Assembly (NCBI GenBank): GCA_963783145.1
Contig: CAWAMM010000011.1
Coordinates: 417,555 to 481,554 of the forward strand
Direction of reading: 5' to 3'
Origin: DATGKG01 sp963783145
Lineage (GTDB): Bacteria; Desulfobacterota; Binatia; Binatales; Binataceae
Length of the DNA stretch: 64,000 bases
Within the stretch, counting starts at the first letter, position 1. Each line of letters starts with the position of its first letter. Positions 62,628-64,000 of this stretch are shown piece by piece. The notes below the pieces were generated by a model, which was not told the DNA's origin, did no database searches, and saw nothing but the letters and a program-made list of their open reading frames with translations. The position numbers were made by a program, and so were the translations under genes.

Positions 62628-63803
62628 TCAGACCGCGCGCAGCGAGTCGATCACCCGCGTGCGCGAGGCTCTCCATGCGGGCAGCAATCCGCCCAATGCG
62701 CCAATCAGCGCGCCGGCGATGAGTCCCGAGGTGAATGCGCTGCCGGTGAGCTGGAACCGAAAGATGAACGAGCCTACATTCATCAGCTCGCTGTGCAGCC
62801 CGGTCGCGTAGGTCGCAACGATTCCGAGAATCTCGCCGAGCACCGCGCCGGCGAGCCCGAGCAGCACGCTCTCCATCACGAAACTGGTGAGCACATTGAA
62901 GCGGCTGAAGCCGAGCACGCGTAGCACGCCAATCTCGCCGGTGCGCCGCGCCACCGCCGAGTACATCGTGTTCATCGCGCCGAAGATCGATCCAATCGCG
63001 AGCACCAACGCGACGACGAGGCCGAGCGTTCGCAACTGCTCGATGAAGCCGGTTTGCTTCGCGTAGAACTCCGCCTCAGGCATCGCGTCGACCTTCACCC
63101 GCTCGTCGGTGGTGAGCGACTTGAGGAAGTCGTCTTCCATGCCGGGGCGCAGGACTACGTGCAGCACTGCGAAGCCGCTCGCCATGTGGATGTCCTGGGT
63201 CAGCACGTCGAGGTCGGTGAGCACCTCAGATTCACGCGCGCTGTCATCGTCGGAAAAGATGCCAACGATCTTGAAGGTGTGCCGCCCGAACTTGAAATCG
63301 CTGCCGATCTTTAGGAACGGGTAGCGCGCCGCGAGCTTCCGCCCGACGACCATTTCGGTGGCGCCATGCTCAATCCAGCGCCCGCTCTCGAGCTTCATCT
63401 TGCTGTGGACCTGCCGCGCGATCGGATAAACGCCTCGCAGCAGGGTGCCGAAACCAACCGCGTCGGCCTGATTCGCGGCCGGGTTGAAACCGGTCACCAC
63501 TTCCGGCGAGACCAGCGCCTGGCCGTCAGATGTCGTTGCAATTTGGGGCCGGCTTTTGAGGATCTCGTACTGGTCGCGCGTGATGTAGCTGCCGCCTTCA
63601 TTGGTGGTGCCGCGGCTGAGCACGATCCAGTTCTCGCCCGCCGCGCTGCGCAAAACCGTGGCGCGCAGGCCGGCGACGAATCCCGACAAAATGAAAAGGA
63701 TCATCACCACCAGCGCGACCACCACCGCGGTCATGATGCTGGTGGCGCGCCGCACCATCAAACTGCGTAAGTTGTAGCGAATCGGGATCACGCCGGACTC
63801 CAC
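62628..63803 (-). CDS. FtsX/MacB-type ABC transporter permease
   Basis: 391 residues from GTG 63803 (a second GTG four codons later is possible). Same topology: YNLRSLMVRRATSIMTAVVVALVV helix, periplasmic MacB-like core (LESGRWIEHGATEMVVGRKLA), and the C-terminal segment ARRTGEIGVLRVLGFSR. The two permeases would need an ATP-binding subunit; none is in this window, and a tRNA gene lies immediately upstream, so the ATPase is either elsewhere or further upstream. Possible MacAB-like lipoprotein, lipid or antibiotic export. Confidence 0.87.
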   Translation of the reverse strand: MESGVIPIRYNLRSLMVRRATSIMTAVVVALVVMILFILSGFVAGLRATVLRSAAGENWIVLSRGTTNEGGSYITRDQYEILKSRPQIATTSDGQALVSPEVVTGFNPAANQADAVGFGTLLRGVYPIARQVHSKMKLESGRWIEHGATEMVVGRKLAARYPFLKIGSDFKFGRHTFKIVGIFSDDDSARESEVLTDLDVLTQDIHMASGFAVLHVVLRPGMEDDFLKSLTTDERVKVDAMPEAEFYAKQTGFIEQLRTLGLVVALVLAIGSIFGAMNTMYSAVARRTGEIGVLRVLGFSRFNVLTSFVMESVLLGLAGAVLGEILGIVATYATGLHSELMNVGSFIFRFQLTGSAFTSGLIAGALIGALGGLLPAWRASRTRVIDSLRAV

Positions 63804-63904
63804 CCAAAGTCAATCAGGAAAAGTTATCGTCGATGTCGCGAGGGAGGAATTCTACAATCCGCGCAGACGCGATTCTATGCCCTCGCGCGACTGCATGTCT
63901 TACT

Positions 63905-64000
63905 TGGCGGAGGGGGGAGAGAGTCGAACTCTCCGGCAAGCGTATTGCCTGCCAAGCCGGTTTTGAAGACCGGTCGCGGCACCGGCCGCGTTCCTCCTCC
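63905..64000 (-). tRNA. selC: tRNA-Sec (anticodon TCA)
   Basis: On the minus strand the last 96 bases fold as a selenocysteine tRNA: a long 8-base acceptor stem, a 6-base D stem with a 4-base loop, anticodon loop CTTCAAA with TCA at 63964-63966, a long variable arm (GGCAGGC/GCTTGCC), 5-base T stem with TTCGACT loop, and encoded G-CCA. The 5' end coincides with the window edge. One acceptor pair (A6 with C) is mismatched; all other stems pair well. It reads UGA as selenocysteine with SelA and SelB. Confidence 0.93.

Overview
The window is about 60% GC, densely coded on both strands, and free of recognisable insertion sequences, phage genes or CRISPR arrays. The gene content fits a free-living Gram-negative soil or sediment bacterium: lipoproteins, a periplasmic DUF748/AsmA-like giant, many two-component proteins, and acyl-CoA, CoA-transferase and GST enzymes. 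A Deltaproteobacteria/Desulfobacterota- or Binatota-like lineage is my best guess, but it is an inference and no single gene proves it. A tRNA-Sec gene at the right edge implies selenocysteine use.

Layout: 0.0-4.6 kb holds the end of xseA, then xseB, tlyA, a ROK sugar kinase, a LysM membrane protein and a small exported protein paired with a DUF2231 membrane protein. 4.6-11.8 kb holds lipid and small-molecule enzymes (enoyl-CoA hydratase, LLM flavin oxidoreductase, AHSA1-like protein, GST, ICMT-like methyltransferase), a decayed MFS transporter, a lipoprotein, and a TetR plus diiron-protein pair. 11.9-18.2 kb holds VapBC, a frameshifted two-VWFA lipoprotein, a GNAT plus ViaA-like pair, and an exported protein made of three copies of one domain. 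18.2-21.7 kb is looser and leads to a hybrid histidine kinase whose membrane domain carries the ethylene-receptor Asp/Tyr/Cys/His pattern. 21.8-27.1 kb is hrcA-grpE-dnaK-dnaJ.

27.2-34.7 kb mixes good genes (proS, SIMPL protein, enoyl-CoA hydratase) with degraded ones (small exported protein, HigB-like toxin) and contains the most unusual gene of the window, a secreted protein with eleven about 30-residue Trp-rich repeats followed by a His/Gln-rich coiled coil. 34.7-47.1 kb holds a ketopantoate-reductase/acyl-CoA-ligase pair, a glycogen-debranching-type enzyme, an exported beta-propeller-like protein, and a small catabolic block (CoA-transferase and GST facing TetR, SDR and HCCA-isomerase-like genes across a two-operator promoter), then Tpx and MAPEG. 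47.8-51.9 kb holds small membrane proteins and a PAS kinase / response regulator / REC-kinase cassette that overlaps gene to gene, with a BLUF blue-light sensor facing it. 52.1-64.0 kb holds a hydrolase, a GMC oxidoreductase, the DUF748 protein, a sorbosone-dehydrogenase-like protein, a sulfatase bracketed by direct repeats, two FtsX/MacB-type permeases and tRNA-Sec.

Several genes are broken, some by a single missing base next to a short run of identical bases (VWFA protein, HigB-like toxin) and one by large deletions (MFS). The single-base cases could be assembly errors; the deletion case cannot.
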